Source: Microbacterium sp. APC 3901
Lineage (GTDB): Bacteria > Actinomycetota > Actinomycetes > Actinomycetales > Microbacteriaceae
Assembly: GCF_030407765.1 (NCBI RefSeq)
Contig: NZ_JASDCU010000021.1
Location: 1 to 44,609, forward strand
Length of the DNA stretch: 44,609 nt
Direction of reading: 5' to 3'
The notes below the pieces were generated by a model, which was not told where the DNA came from, ran no database searches, and saw nothing but the letters and a program-made list of their open reading frames with translations. Below, one piece after another: positions 24,982-32,852 of the stretch. The first letter of the stretch is position 1, and each line of letters starts with the position of its first letter. The position numbers were made by a program, and so were the translations under genes.

Positions 24982-24987
24982 GGGTCG

Positions 24988-25049
24988 ATCCTACTCGCAC
25001 GAAGATTTGCGCAAGAGTAGTTGCGCAAGTCTTCTTGCGGAACTACTCT
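24988..25049. promoter_or_regulatory. Divergent leaderless promoters with three phased TTGCGCAA operators
   Basis: TTGCGCAA occurs at 25007-25014 and 25021-25028, and TTGCGGAA at 25035-25042, at exactly 14-bp steps. On the plus strand TTGCGC (25021-25026), 17 bp, and TACTCT (25044-25049) form a promoter ending seven bases before ATG 25057. On the minus strand TAGGAT (24993-24988) ends six bases before ATG 24981. A repressor on these sites would block both promoters. Confidence 0.75.
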
Positions 25050-25056
25050 CTTCACC

Positions 25057-26355
25057 ATGACGACGACCGTGACCGCACCCCACCGGCTCTGGCGCAACGC
25101 CCGGTATCTGACCTGGCTCGTGAGCGACACGAGCAAGGGCCTCGCGGCGACCCTGTTCGCCTTCGCGATCCCGCTGCTCGCCTTGATCGTCACGAACGAC
25201 CCTGCGCAGGCCGGCGTCATCGGCGGTGCAGGGATGATCGCGCGGCTGGCGCTCACCCTCGTGGGCGGCGTCCTGGCCGACCGGCATCGTCGCATCCTGC
25301 TCATGCTCATCGGCTCGCTGACCGGCATCCTGCTGGCGGCAGCATTCACCCTGCTTGCTCTCGCGGATGCCCTCACCTTCGGCACCCTGCTCGCGGCGAA
25401 CATTCTGCTCGCAGCTCGCGGCGGACTCTTCGACGTCGCCGGCGAGAGCGCGATCAAGGAGATCGTGCCCGACGAGGCGATGGGCAGGGCTCAGGCCGCG
25501 AACCAGGGGCGGGATGCCGCACTGCAGCTGGCCGGCGGCCCTCTGGGCGGACTCCTGCTCGGCGTCGGCGGCTGGCTGGTCGGCGTCGTCATGACGCTCT
25601 GCCACGCGGTCGCGGCAGTCACGGCATGGATGCTGCGGCGAGAGGCGCGCCGCGCCGGGATCGCGGACACGGGGGCGGACGCCGCGGTGGTCGCCCCGGC
25701 CAGGACCAGCGCGTGGGCCGAGCTGCGCGAGGCGTTCGCCTGGCTGTTCTCGCGCCCCGACCTGGGCGGCGTGCTCGTCATCATCACGATCGTCAACCTC
25801 GGCTTCAACGCCGCGATCACGACCGTCATGTACGCGCTCCAGCAGGCCGGATACTCCGAGCTCCTGATCGGCTCGCTCGGTGCGGGGGTCGGCGCGGTCA
25901 TGCTCGCCGGCGCCGTCGTCGCGCCGCTGCTCGTTCCGCGCATCCGCACCGGAGTGCTCGCGATCGCCGGCCTCGCGGGCGGCGCCGTCGGCACGGTGGT
26001 GCTCGCGACGGTCACCGAGCCATGGGCGATCGTCATCGTGCTGGGAGCCTCGGTGGTGCTGCTTCCGGCGCTCAACGCCGGGATGATGGGGTACTTCATG
26101 GTCGCGACGCCGACCGAGCTGCTGGGTCGGGCCAACAGCGCGGCCGGCGTGCTGGGAATGGGCGCCATGCCGCTCGCTCCTCTGATCGCCGGCTTCGGCC
26201 TCACCTGGATCGGTCGCGAATGGACGATCCTCGTGTGCGCGGCGCTCTGCATCGTCGCCGTCGCCCTCGCCCTGGGCAACCGCGCGCTGCGCGCTCTGCC
26301 CGTCGAGTCGCGCTGGGCCGAGCACGCGAAGCAGTACGAGCTCGATCGCCCGTGA
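25057..26355 (+). CDS. Major facilitator superfamily transporter (exporter type)
   Basis: This 432-aa MFS protein has about 12 transmembrane segments. The motif-A-like loop GGVLADRHRRILLML lies after TM2, and ANQGRDAALQLAGGPLGGLLLG comes later in the N-terminal half. The layout resembles EntS-type siderophore or drug exporters. The frame is open from 25021, but ATG 25057 is the right start because the promoter ends seven bases before it and the upstream codons fall inside the operators. It is under control of the divergent ArsR-like regulator; the substrate is unknown. Confidence 0.92.
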   Translation: MTTTVTAPHRLWRNARYLTWLVSDTSKGLAATLFAFAIPLLALIVTNDPAQAGVIGGAGMIARLALTLVGGVLADRHRRILLMLIGSLTGILLAAAFTLLALADALTFGTLLAANILLAARGGLFDVAGESAIKEIVPDEAMGRAQAANQGRDAALQLAGGPLGGLLLGVGGWLVGVVMTLCHAVAAVTAWMLRREARRAGIADTGADAAVVAPARTSAWAELREAFAWLFSRPDLGGVLVIITIVNLGFNAAITTVMYALQQAGYSELLIGSLGAGVGAVMLAGAVVAPLLVPRIRTGVLAIAGLAGGAVGTVVLATVTEPWAIVIVLGASVVLLPALNAGMMGYFMVATPTELLGRANSAAGVLGMGAMPLAPLIAGFGLTWIGREWTILVCAALCIVAVALALGNRALRALPVESRWAEHAKQYELDRP

Positions 26356-26411
26356 CGGATGTCGGCGTCCGCGCGTAGGATCGGCGTCACGCACCCCGAC
26401 CTGAGGAGACG

Positions 26412-26873
26412 ATGATGTCAGCCATGGAGATCAGCGAGAAGCCGCTCCCGTTCGTACGACTCGCGTCGCTGACCGAGACCGTCGCGTCGCAACCCGAGGT
26501 CGCGGCTGTCGTGGGTCCGCTGTTCGACCGGGTGGCCGACGCCCTCAGCGATGCGGGGGCGACGCCGGGACTCCCCGTCGCCGAGTACGACATGGACAGC
26601 CACGGTGTGCGCATCACGGTCGGCTTCGTCTACGACGGCCCCGCCGTCGACGGGCTCGTCGTCGTCGAGCTGCCGGCCGTCGAGTCGGCGTTCACCGCCA
26701 CGCACCTCGGCACCATGGCGACCATCGACGACAGCTGGCAGGCGCTGAACGAGGCGATCTCCGACGGCGGCGCCACCGCTGTCGGAGCGTGTCGCGAGGT
26801 CTATCTGCGGTCGGAATCCGAGGATCAGGCCGACTGGATCACCGAGCTGCAGCAGCCGGTCACCCGCTCCTGA
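26412..26873 (+). CDS. GyrI-like small-molecule-binding domain protein
   Basis: This 153-aa protein consists of one GyrI-like/AraC-effector-binding domain. It shows GLPVAEYDMD near the start of the fold, then VYDGPAVDG, THLGTMATIDDSWQALNEAISDGG and the terminal CREVYLRSESEDQADWITELQQPV, which is the conserved end of the family. It has no DNA-binding domain, so it may sequester or sense a hydrophobic cation rather than regulate. ATG 26412 is preceded by GAGGAG, and TAGGAT about 30 bases further upstream could be its -10 box. Confidence 0.8.
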   Translation: MMSAMEISEKPLPFVRLASLTETVASQPEVAAVVGPLFDRVADALSDAGATPGLPVAEYDMDSHGVRITVGFVYDGPAVDGLVVVELPAVESAFTATHLGTMATIDDSWQALNEAISDGGATAVGACREVYLRSESEDQADWITELQQPVTRS

Positions 26874-26918
26874 GCGCCTTCGGGCTGACCAGGGCGCCGA
26901 CCGCCAGAACACTGATCG

Positions 26919-27137
26919 TCAGAGCGCTCCGGCGAGCGCCGCGACGCCGACGATCACCGAGACCAGCGCGAGCACCAGGGCGATCGCGATCAGCACCGCA
27001 TGCACCTTCAAGAATGTCGTGGCCTTGCCGTCGGCATCCCGAGCCCTGGGGTCTGTCGCGACGCGCTTGTAGAAGCGGGGCCACACCAGCACGTTGAAGG
27101 CGGCGTTGAGGAAGAGCACGACGGAGAGAGCGATCAC
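26919..27137 (-). CDS. Small two-helix membrane protein of the SCO4848 family
   Basis: This 72-aa protein has two transmembrane helices (residues ~2-18 and ~45-70) around a short basic loop containing WPRFYKRVATDPRARD. The NAAFNVLVWPRFYKR stretch and overall layout match the actinobacterial SCO4848 family of unknown function. GTG 27137 lies six bases after TAGCGT, and the intervening GGAGGG could act as a minimal RBS or the transcript could be leaderless. Confidence 0.75.
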   Translation of the reverse strand: MIALSVVLFLNAAFNVLVWPRFYKRVATDPRARDADGKATTFLKVHAVLIAIALVLALVSVIVGVAALAGAL

Positions 27138-27267
27138 CCCTCCACGCTAACGCTGAGACGGCGCCCCGACGCTGACCGGCCCGGAGGATCCGCCCTCACG
27201 CCCCGGAAAAAACACCGAGTCCATGTATCAGCAGGCTCTTGCCGTGCTCCTGACTGGTGTGATCACA

Positions 27268-27903
27268 ATGGGACTCATGATCGACGGCGCACCCGGTGGC
27301 GCCGGCCTCGATCCTGCACCGGACGACGGAGCGGCCCGCTGGAAGCGAGCCGCCGAACTCTTCGACGCATGGCGGGACGGCGACAGCCGCGCGATGGACG
27401 ACCTCGTGCGGCTGATGACGCCTGTGCTCTGGCATGTCGTGCGCGCCTACGGACTCGACCGCACATTGGCCGAAGACGTGATCCAGACGACGTGGCTGCA
27501 ACTGGTTCGGGGGCATCGGTCGATCAGCGACCCGAAAGCGGTCTCGGCCTGGCTCACCACCACCGCCCGCCGCGAGGCCTGGCGGGCGGGCAAGGCGCAC
27601 AACAGGGTCGATGCCACGGAGTCGGATGCCCTCGACGCACTGCTTCCTGCGCAGCAGTCGGCCGAGCACCATGCGACCGTCGGAGACGAGAACCGCCGGC
27701 TCTGGGCTGCGGTGCATCGCCTCGCCGACCGATGCCAGCGCCTGCTGCGTGTGATCGCCTTCGAGGAGCGACCGGACTACGCCCGCCTCGCCGCCGACCT
27801 CGCGATGCCCATCGGCAGCATCGGCCCCACCCGCCAGCGCTGCCTCGCGAAGCTGCGCGACCTGCTCGACGAGCCGACACCACGAACGGAGGGCAGCTCA
27901 TGA
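27268..27903 (+). CDS. ECF-like sigma-70 family RNA polymerase sigma factor
   Basis: This ~211-aa protein has sigma region 2 (LVRLMTPVLWHVVRAYGLDRTLAEDVIQTTWLQLVRGHRSISDPKAVSAWLTTTARREAWR) and sigma region 4 (DRCQRLLRVIAFEERPDYARLAADLAMPIGSIGPTRQRCLAKLRDLL). No sigma region 1.1 or 3 is present, so it is ECF-sized. The start is uncertain: ATG 27268, 27277 and 27223 are in frame and none has a strong RBS. It leads a cluster with a 160-aa partner (four-base overlap), a subtilase and a TPR-CHAT protease. It probably directs transcription of a stress or conflict regulon that may include this operon. Confidence 0.88.
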   Translation: MGLMIDGAPGGAGLDPAPDDGAARWKRAAELFDAWRDGDSRAMDDLVRLMTPVLWHVVRAYGLDRTLAEDVIQTTWLQLVRGHRSISDPKAVSAWLTTTARREAWRAGKAHNRVDATESDALDALLPAQQSAEHHATVGDENRRLWAAVHRLADRCQRLLRVIAFEERPDYARLAADLAMPIGSIGPTRQRCLAKLRDLLDEPTPRTEGSS

Positions 27904-28382
27904 GCGAGAACGACGGCGCCGACGGCAGCGACAACCACGAGGATGCCGAGCTGTTCGCGCAGCTGCGCGCACTCTGGCGCGACGTCGATCCGATGCCCGC
28001 CGCCCTGATCGATCGCATGATCGCGACCGTCGCGGCCGAGGGCCTGTCGGAGGAGTACGCGCTGCTCACCCTGATCGAGGAGCCGCTCGGCGCCGTGCGC
28101 GGTGACGCCGACGCGCTGACCCTGCAGTTCAGCGACGGCACGACCAGCATTTTGCTGCATGTCACCCGCACCGCGACGGGCGCGCACCGCGTCGACGGCT
28201 GGGTCGACTCGACATCGCGTGCGATCGAACTCGCGCAGGGCGAGCACATCCGCTCGACGACGGCCAGCGACACCGGACGCTTCATCTTCGACGAGGTGCC
28301 GGACGGACTGACCCTCGTGCGTCTCCACACGACCGTCGGCGATCAGGAGCGAACCGTGACGACCCCGCAGTTCGAGTTGTGA
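27900..28382 (+). CDS. 160-aa protein coupled to the sigma factor, possible anti-sigma or adaptor
   Basis: The N-terminal ~55 residues form charged helices (ELFAQLRALWRDVDPMPAALIDRMIATVAAEG). The C-terminal ~90 residues look all-beta, ending in GRFIFDEVPDGLTLVRLHTT, reminiscent of carboxypeptidase-regulatory-like beta-sandwich domains. There is no zinc HxxxCxxC motif and no membrane helix, so it is not a standard zinc anti-sigma factor. ATGA overlap with the sigma gene indicates translational coupling, the usual arrangement for sigma/anti-sigma pairs. A role as sigma partner or as substrate/adaptor of the downstream proteases is inference. Confidence 0.75.
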   Translation: MSENDGADGSDNHEDAELFAQLRALWRDVDPMPAALIDRMIATVAAEGLSEEYALLTLIEEPLGAVRGDADALTLQFSDGTTSILLHVTRTATGAHRVDGWVDSTSRAIELAQGEHIRSTTASDTGRFIFDEVPDGLTLVRLHTTVGDQERTVTTPQFEL

Positions 28383-28408
28383 TCCGTCGCGGGACGACCC
28401 GCGCACAC

Positions 28409-28424
28409 TGCGGGAGTTCCCGCA
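28409..28424. repeat. Short hairpin TGCGGGA/TCCCGCA between the sigma partner and subtilase genes
   Basis: A 16-bp inverted repeat with 7-bp arms and a two-base centre lies in the 78-bp gap between these two genes. It may set their relative expression as a weak attenuator or processing site. Confidence 0.4.
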
Positions 28425-28460
28425 CAGGACGCGGGTCCGCCCGCGAGGAGAGGACCCACG

Positions 28461-30035
28461 ATGGAGCAGCCCAAGGGGTGGAGTTGGCAGGACCGAGCCG
28501 AGGGATCGATCAGACGGGGGACGGCTCTCGATCCCTCGGTCGAACCGGTCGACGGCGTCAGGGCGTTCCCCACGGCGTATCTGCAGGAGCGCCTGCTGAT
28601 CACGCAGGATCAGGAGAACGGTCAGGAGGCCTACGACCAGGAGATCCGTGAGCTGCGCGACGCGGCCGGCTCGTTCGGCTGGAATCTCGAGATCGAATCG
28701 CCGGATGCTCTCCGCGCGGCCGATCCGCTGGTTCCCGGAGTTCCCGGCTTCCTCCGCGCCCGCCTGACCACGCCTGACGAACCGACCCGCGGCGAGTCTC
28801 CGGTGCCGCCCGATGCGTGGCGCGTGCTGCAGCGCGCCCGCCGCAGCTCGGGCACGCCGATGCCGAGGACCAGCCTCGAGCACGTGCTGTCGATCGATCC
28901 GGTCGGACTCAACCCGTTCACCCGCACGAATCCCTTCACCCGCACCAACCCGTTCACGCGCACCAACCCGGTGCGCGGCGCGGGAGCAGGGGCCGGCGGC
29001 AGCGACGACTACCTCGAGCCGGGACGCGGCGCCCGTCAGCCGGTGACCTGGCTCGGGCCGGCTCCGCAGCGCACCGCCGCTCCGAAACGAGGCCGCCGCC
29101 CGGTGGTGGCCGTGCTCGACACCGGATGCGGAGTGCACGACTGGCTGCCGGACGACATCGTCACCCGGCAGCTCGCGCTCGACGGCGTGCCGATCGGCCT
29201 CACCGACGACGCCGACCCCGAGCGCTACCCCGACCTCTACGGGCAGCTCGACGGAGAGATCGACGCGGTCGCCGGGCACGGCACGTTCATCGCCGGAATC
29301 ATCCGTCAGACGGCGCCGGACGCCGACATCGTCTCGATCCGCCTGGCCGGCGCGCTCGGCGTGATCGATGAGAGCACGTTCCTGACCACGGTCGCCCAGG
29401 TCGTCGAGCTGCTGCGGCGACACCGGGAGGACCCCTCGACAGGGCATCCGATCGACGTCCTCAATCTGTCCCTCGGGTATTACCACGAGACGCCGACGGA
29501 TGGCCTCTTCAGCACGACGCTGCACGCCCTATTGACGACGGCGCGGGAGCTCGGGTGCGTGGTGGTCTGCTCGGCGGGCAACGACGCGATCGACCGGCCG
29601 TCCTTCCCGGCATCCCTCTGGCCCTGGCCCGGAGCCGACAACGGCATCCCCCGCGACAAGGACGCCCCGCACGTGTCGGTCGGAGCCCTGAACCCGTCGG
29701 CCAGATCGGTCGCGCTGTTCTCGAACATCGGCCCGTGGGTGCAGGTGTACGCGCCCGGCGCCGCCGTGGTCAGCACGTCACCGGCGTTCGTCGGAGGCGA
29801 GCAGGCGAGTACCAGGGCGGATGTCGACGGGCTGCGCCGCGAGACGATCGACCCCGACGACTACCGCGGAGGCTTCGCGATCTGGAGCGGCACGTCGTTC
29901 TCGGCACCGTACGTCGCGGGTCGCATCGCCGCACAGCTGGGCTCGGTGCCCGCACAGGGCGTCACCGCGACTGCCGCGGCGAAGGCCGTCGCGGCGGTGC
30001 TGAAGACACTGCCGTCGCCGGTGACGGGCGGGTAG
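28461..30035 (+). CDS. Cytoplasmic subtilisin-like (S8) serine protease with NPFTRT repeats
   Basis: This 524-aa subtilase shows the catalytic triad in order: Asp220 in AVLDTGCG, His273 in GHGTFIAG and Ser479 in SGTSFSAP, with the oxyanion Asn374 in SAGND. The first ~210 residues are not catalytic and carry three perfect hexapeptide repeats NPFTRT at 151-168. These form a flexible stretch just before the protease domain. There is no signal peptide or membrane segment, so unlike most subtilases it should act in the cytoplasm. ATG 28461 has GAGGAGAGG upstream. It is followed by the TPR-CHAT gene, suggesting that the two proteases work together. Confidence 0.92.
   Translation: MEQPKGWSWQDRAEGSIRRGTALDPSVEPVDGVRAFPTAYLQERLLITQDQENGQEAYDQEIRELRDAAGSFGWNLEIESPDALRAADPLVPGVPGFLRARLTTPDEPTRGESPVPPDAWRVLQRARRSSGTPMPRTSLEHVLSIDPVGLNPFTRTNPFTRTNPFTRTNPVRGAGAGAGGSDDYLEPGRGARQPVTWLGPAPQRTAAPKRGRRPVVAVLDTGCGVHDWLPDDIVTRQLALDGVPIGLTDDADPERYPDLYGQLDGEIDAVAGHGTFIAGIIRQTAPDADIVSIRLAGALGVIDESTFLTTVAQVVELLRRHREDPSTGHPIDVLNLSLGYYHETPTDGLFSTTLHALLTTARELGCVVVCSAGNDAIDRPSFPASLWPWPGADNGIPRDKDAPHVSVGALNPSARSVALFSNIGPWVQVYAPGAAVVSTSPAFVGGEQASTRADVDGLRRETIDPDDYRGGFAIWSGTSFSAPYVAGRIAAQLGSVPAQGVTATAAAKAVAAVLKTLPSPVTGG
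28911..28964 (+). repeat. Three 18-bp coding repeats for NPFTRT
   Basis: Three tandem 18-bp units encode the hexapeptide NPFTRT and are followed by a partial NP. The units differ only at synonymous positions, so the peptide sequence, not just the DNA, appears to be kept. Confidence 0.85.
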
Positions 30036-30129
30036 ACGCGGAGGGCTCGGCACGGTGGTCGGCCAGACCTGAGACACGGATGCGGCCGCAAGCCTTCCCT
30101 GAGACCAGACATACCGGCATTCTGGTGCG

Positions 30130-32628
30130 ATGCCCCTGTCTGCTCTCGAGCTGCATCAGCGCGGCGTCGACGCAGCCAACTCCCGACGGTTCGCGCAGGC
30201 GCGGCGTGCGCTGACTACCGCCTCCGCGCGCACCGACGACGGCGATCTGCGCGCACGCATCGACGGGACCATGGCCTACGTGCTCGCCCAGACGGGCCAG
30301 CCGGCGGCGGCCGAGCGGCTCTCACGACAAGCGCTGTCGCGCCCTGGCCTCAGCGATGAGACGATCGCGCTCGCGAACGGGCAGCTCGGTACGCTGCTCG
30401 CTCACGGGGGACGCCTGGATGAGGCCGACCTGCTCCTCACGAAGGCGATCGACGGACTCGATGAGGGCTCGATCGAGAGCGCGAACTGCCTGATGAGCCG
30501 CTCGGTCGTCACCATGCAGCGACACCGGCTCGACGACTGCGTGGCCGACCTGCAACGGGCGATCGCTGCGTATGAGGCGCACGGGGCAGACGCGCCGCTC
30601 GCCGAAGCCCGCCACAACCTCGGCTACGCCGCACTGCTCGGCGGCGACCTCGTCATAGCGCTCGGGCTGATGACCCGATCGCGGCCGATCCTCGCCGCCA
30701 CGAGCGACCTCGCCGCAGCGATCAGCGACCTCGACCGCGCCGAAGTGCTGCGCGATGCGGGCCTCACGACAGAGGCCGAGGAACTGCTCGGCGCGGTCGC
30801 GGCGCGGTTCGGCGCACAGCGCATGCGCCAGGCGCGTGGCGAAGCCGAGTTCCACCTCGCACGATCGCTGCTGCGCCACGACGCTGCTGCCGCCGAGCGG
30901 GCAGCCGCGACCGCATCCCGTCGCTTCGCGGCTCTGGGGAGCGAGAGCTGGGCCGCCCGGGCCGAGGCGGTGCGGCTGGAGGCCCGGCTGGCTGCCCACC
31001 CCAAGGCCCTGCCGAAGGCCGAGGACTTCGCGCGCACCGCCGCAGCGCTCGCCCGCGGAGGCTTTCGCACCGAGGCCACGGCCCTGTCTCTCACGGCACG
31101 CCTCACTGACGGCGGTCGGCTGCCGCGGCTCTCCTCCGACGCCCCGACGCCGCTGCGCCTGCGAGCGCACGAGGTGCGTGCGATGCGGGCGGCGTCTGCG
31201 GGCAGGGATGCCGCTGCTCGCCGCGCCGCAGCCGAGGGCCTCGACCTGCTCACCGCCTGGCAGCAGTCGTTCGGCGCGCTCGACCTGCAGGCGTCCGTCG
31301 CGATGCACGGCACCGAGCTGATGTTCACGGGGCTCGCCGCCGCCGCACGATCGCGCGACCCCGAGGTGCTGTTCGAGTGGTCCGAGCGCGCCAGGCATCT
31401 GAGCCAGCAGGTCGCTCCGGTGCGGCCGCCGCACGACGCAGACCTCTCTGCCGACCTCGCCGAACTGCGGATGCTGCGCGCAGACCTCGCGGGGTCGGAC
31501 TGGACGACCGATGCGCGTGTGCGCGAGCTGCGCGATCGGGTGCGCGACCGCCAGTGGTCGTCGACCGGTGTCGGCGGAAACCACCAGCGCCTCGGACTGC
31601 TCGAGGCCAGGGCTCGTCTCGACGGCGAGACGGCGATCCTCGCCTACGTCTTCACGCGCACGGAGCTGCTCTGCGTCGTGGTGACGGCATCCGGTTCGTC
31701 GATCGTCGAGCTGTCGCTGCCGCGCGTCGAGGCCGCTCTCGACGGACTCCGCGCCGACCTCGACGTGGCCGCTCTCACCCGCCGTGGGCCGATGGCCCCT
31801 GTCGTGGCACGATCGCTCGACGAGAGGCTGCGCCGGCTCGACGATGCCCTGCTCGCACCGGCCCGTGCGGCGGCGGGAGGGGTCGCTCGTCTCGCTGTGA
31901 CGGTTCCGGGCATCCTCGGCGGCATCCCCTGGGCGATGCTCCCCGGCATGAGCGGAACGCCGTTCACGATCGCGACCTCGGTGTCGCGCCTTCTCGGGCA
32001 ACCGCCTCGACGACCCGATTCCTCCTCGCCCCCTTCCGCACCGGACTCCTCGCGCGGCGCGCCCCGGCGCGTGCACGACGCAGCGGCATCGGCTCCGACG
32101 GCCGGATTCGCGACCGGACCCCGGGTCGCGCGGGCCGAGGAGGAGGTGCACGTGGCCGCCGAGGCGTGGACCGACGCCCGGATGCTGACCGGCGAGCGCG
32201 CACGGGTGTCGGCCGTCACCGAGCTCGCCGAGCAGGTCGACGTGCTGCACATCGCCGCCCACGGTCGCCACGCCGTCGACAACCCGCTGTTCTCGGGATT
32301 CGAACTCCACGACGGCACGCTGTTCGGCTATGACGTCGACCTGATCTCGCGCGCGCCCGACACCGTGGTGCTCTCGGCGTGCGAGCTGGGCCGCTCATCG
32401 GTGCGCTGGGGCGAGGAGGCACTGGGCATGACGCGGGTCTGGCTGCACGCCGGCACCGGCTGCGTCATCGCGGCTCCCGTGGTGGTGGCAGACGACGTCG
32501 CCTGCGAGCTGCTCGGCGCCGTGCACATCGAGCTGGCGGCGGGTGCACGACCGGCCGTCGCGCTGGCGGCGGCAGCCGAATCCACCGGACTCCGTGCACC
32601 GTTCCAGTGCCACGGAAGCGGACTCTGA
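30130..32628 (+). CDS. TPR-CHAT protein, predicted caspase-like cysteine protease
   Basis: This 832-aa protein has N-terminal tetratricopeptide-type helical repeats (residues ~1-330; for example LHQRGVDAANSRRFAQARRALTTAS and NGQLGTLLAHGGRLDEADLLLTKAI). The C-terminal CHAT domain (~480-832) has the catalytic His711 in HIAAHGRH and Cys751 in LSACELG, about 40 residues apart as in this family. A Pro/Ser/Arg-rich loop at about 622-665 interrupts the CHAT domain before the His. There is no signal peptide. The start is ATG 30130 with no clear RBS; a poor -10 (CATTCT) ends six bases upstream, so it may have its own leaderless promoter. CHAT proteases cut target proteins on activation in bacterial conflict systems. 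Confidence 0.93.
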   Translation: MPLSALELHQRGVDAANSRRFAQARRALTTASARTDDGDLRARIDGTMAYVLAQTGQPAAAERLSRQALSRPGLSDETIALANGQLGTLLAHGGRLDEADLLLTKAIDGLDEGSIESANCLMSRSVVTMQRHRLDDCVADLQRAIAAYEAHGADAPLAEARHNLGYAALLGGDLVIALGLMTRSRPILAATSDLAAAISDLDRAEVLRDAGLTTEAEELLGAVAARFGAQRMRQARGEAEFHLARSLLRHDAAAAERAAATASRRFAALGSESWAARAEAVRLEARLAAHPKALPKAEDFARTAAALARGGFRTEATALSLTARLTDGGRLPRLSSDAPTPLRLRAHEVRAMRAASAGRDAAARRAAAEGLDLLTAWQQSFGALDLQASVAMHGTELMFTGLAAAARSRDPEVLFEWSERARHLSQQVAPVRPPHDADLSADLAELRMLRADLAGSDWTTDARVRELRDRVRDRQWSSTGVGGNHQRLGLLEARARLDGETAILAYVFTRTELLCVVVTASGSSIVELSLPRVEAALDGLRADLDVAALTRRGPMAPVVARSLDERLRRLDDALLAPARAAAGGVARLAVTVPGILGGIPWAMLPGMSGTPFTIATSVSRLLGQPPRRPDSSSPPSAPDSSRGAPRRVHDAAASAPTAGFATGPRVARAEEEVHVAAEAWTDARMLTGERARVSAVTELAEQVDVLHIAAHGRHAVDNPLFSGFELHDGTLFGYDVDLISRAPDTVVLSACELGRSSVRWGEEALGMTRVWLHAGTGCVIAAPVVVADDVACELLGAVHIELAAGARPAVALAAAAESTGLRAPFQCHGSGL

Positions 32629-32792
32629 AACTTTGCTCCAGTCGATGTATCAGAACATCGATACCCCGCTCCTTATCTCCAGAAGGTGCCGGCGAAGGGC
32701 TTCGGAGACGAAGCGCGAGGGAGGCGCAGTCGAATTGGGGAAACCCTCGTGCACTGGGGAGTGTGAGGGAACGACAGGACACCATCTACTCC
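32629..32792. other. Gap after the CHAT gene without recognisable gene
   Basis: No coding region is visible. The only structure seen is CGATGT/ACATCG around a six-base loop at 32643-32660. Confidence 0.4.
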
Positions 32793-32824
32793 GGGGGTGC
32801 CGCGAGCAGGGTCGCGGCACCCCC
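32793..32824. terminator. Perfect 13-bp-stem terminator between converging operons
   Basis: GGGGGTGCCGCGA and its exact reverse complement flank a six-base loop. It sits between the CHAT gene on the plus strand and the DeoR gene on the minus strand and can stop transcription from both sides. Confidence 0.75.
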
Positions 32825-32852
32825 ACCAGGAGTCCGCAGCGCGACACGCAGG

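Noticed and set aside
28911..28970. Short tandem repeats considered as a possible CRISPR-like array
   Set aside because: The units are contiguous 18-bp coding repeats without spacers, and no cas genes are present.
30322..32310. A 662-codon open frame on the minus strand opposite the CHAT gene
   Set aside because: The plus-strand frame has clear TPR and CHAT motifs; the opposite frame has composition typical of antisense reading.
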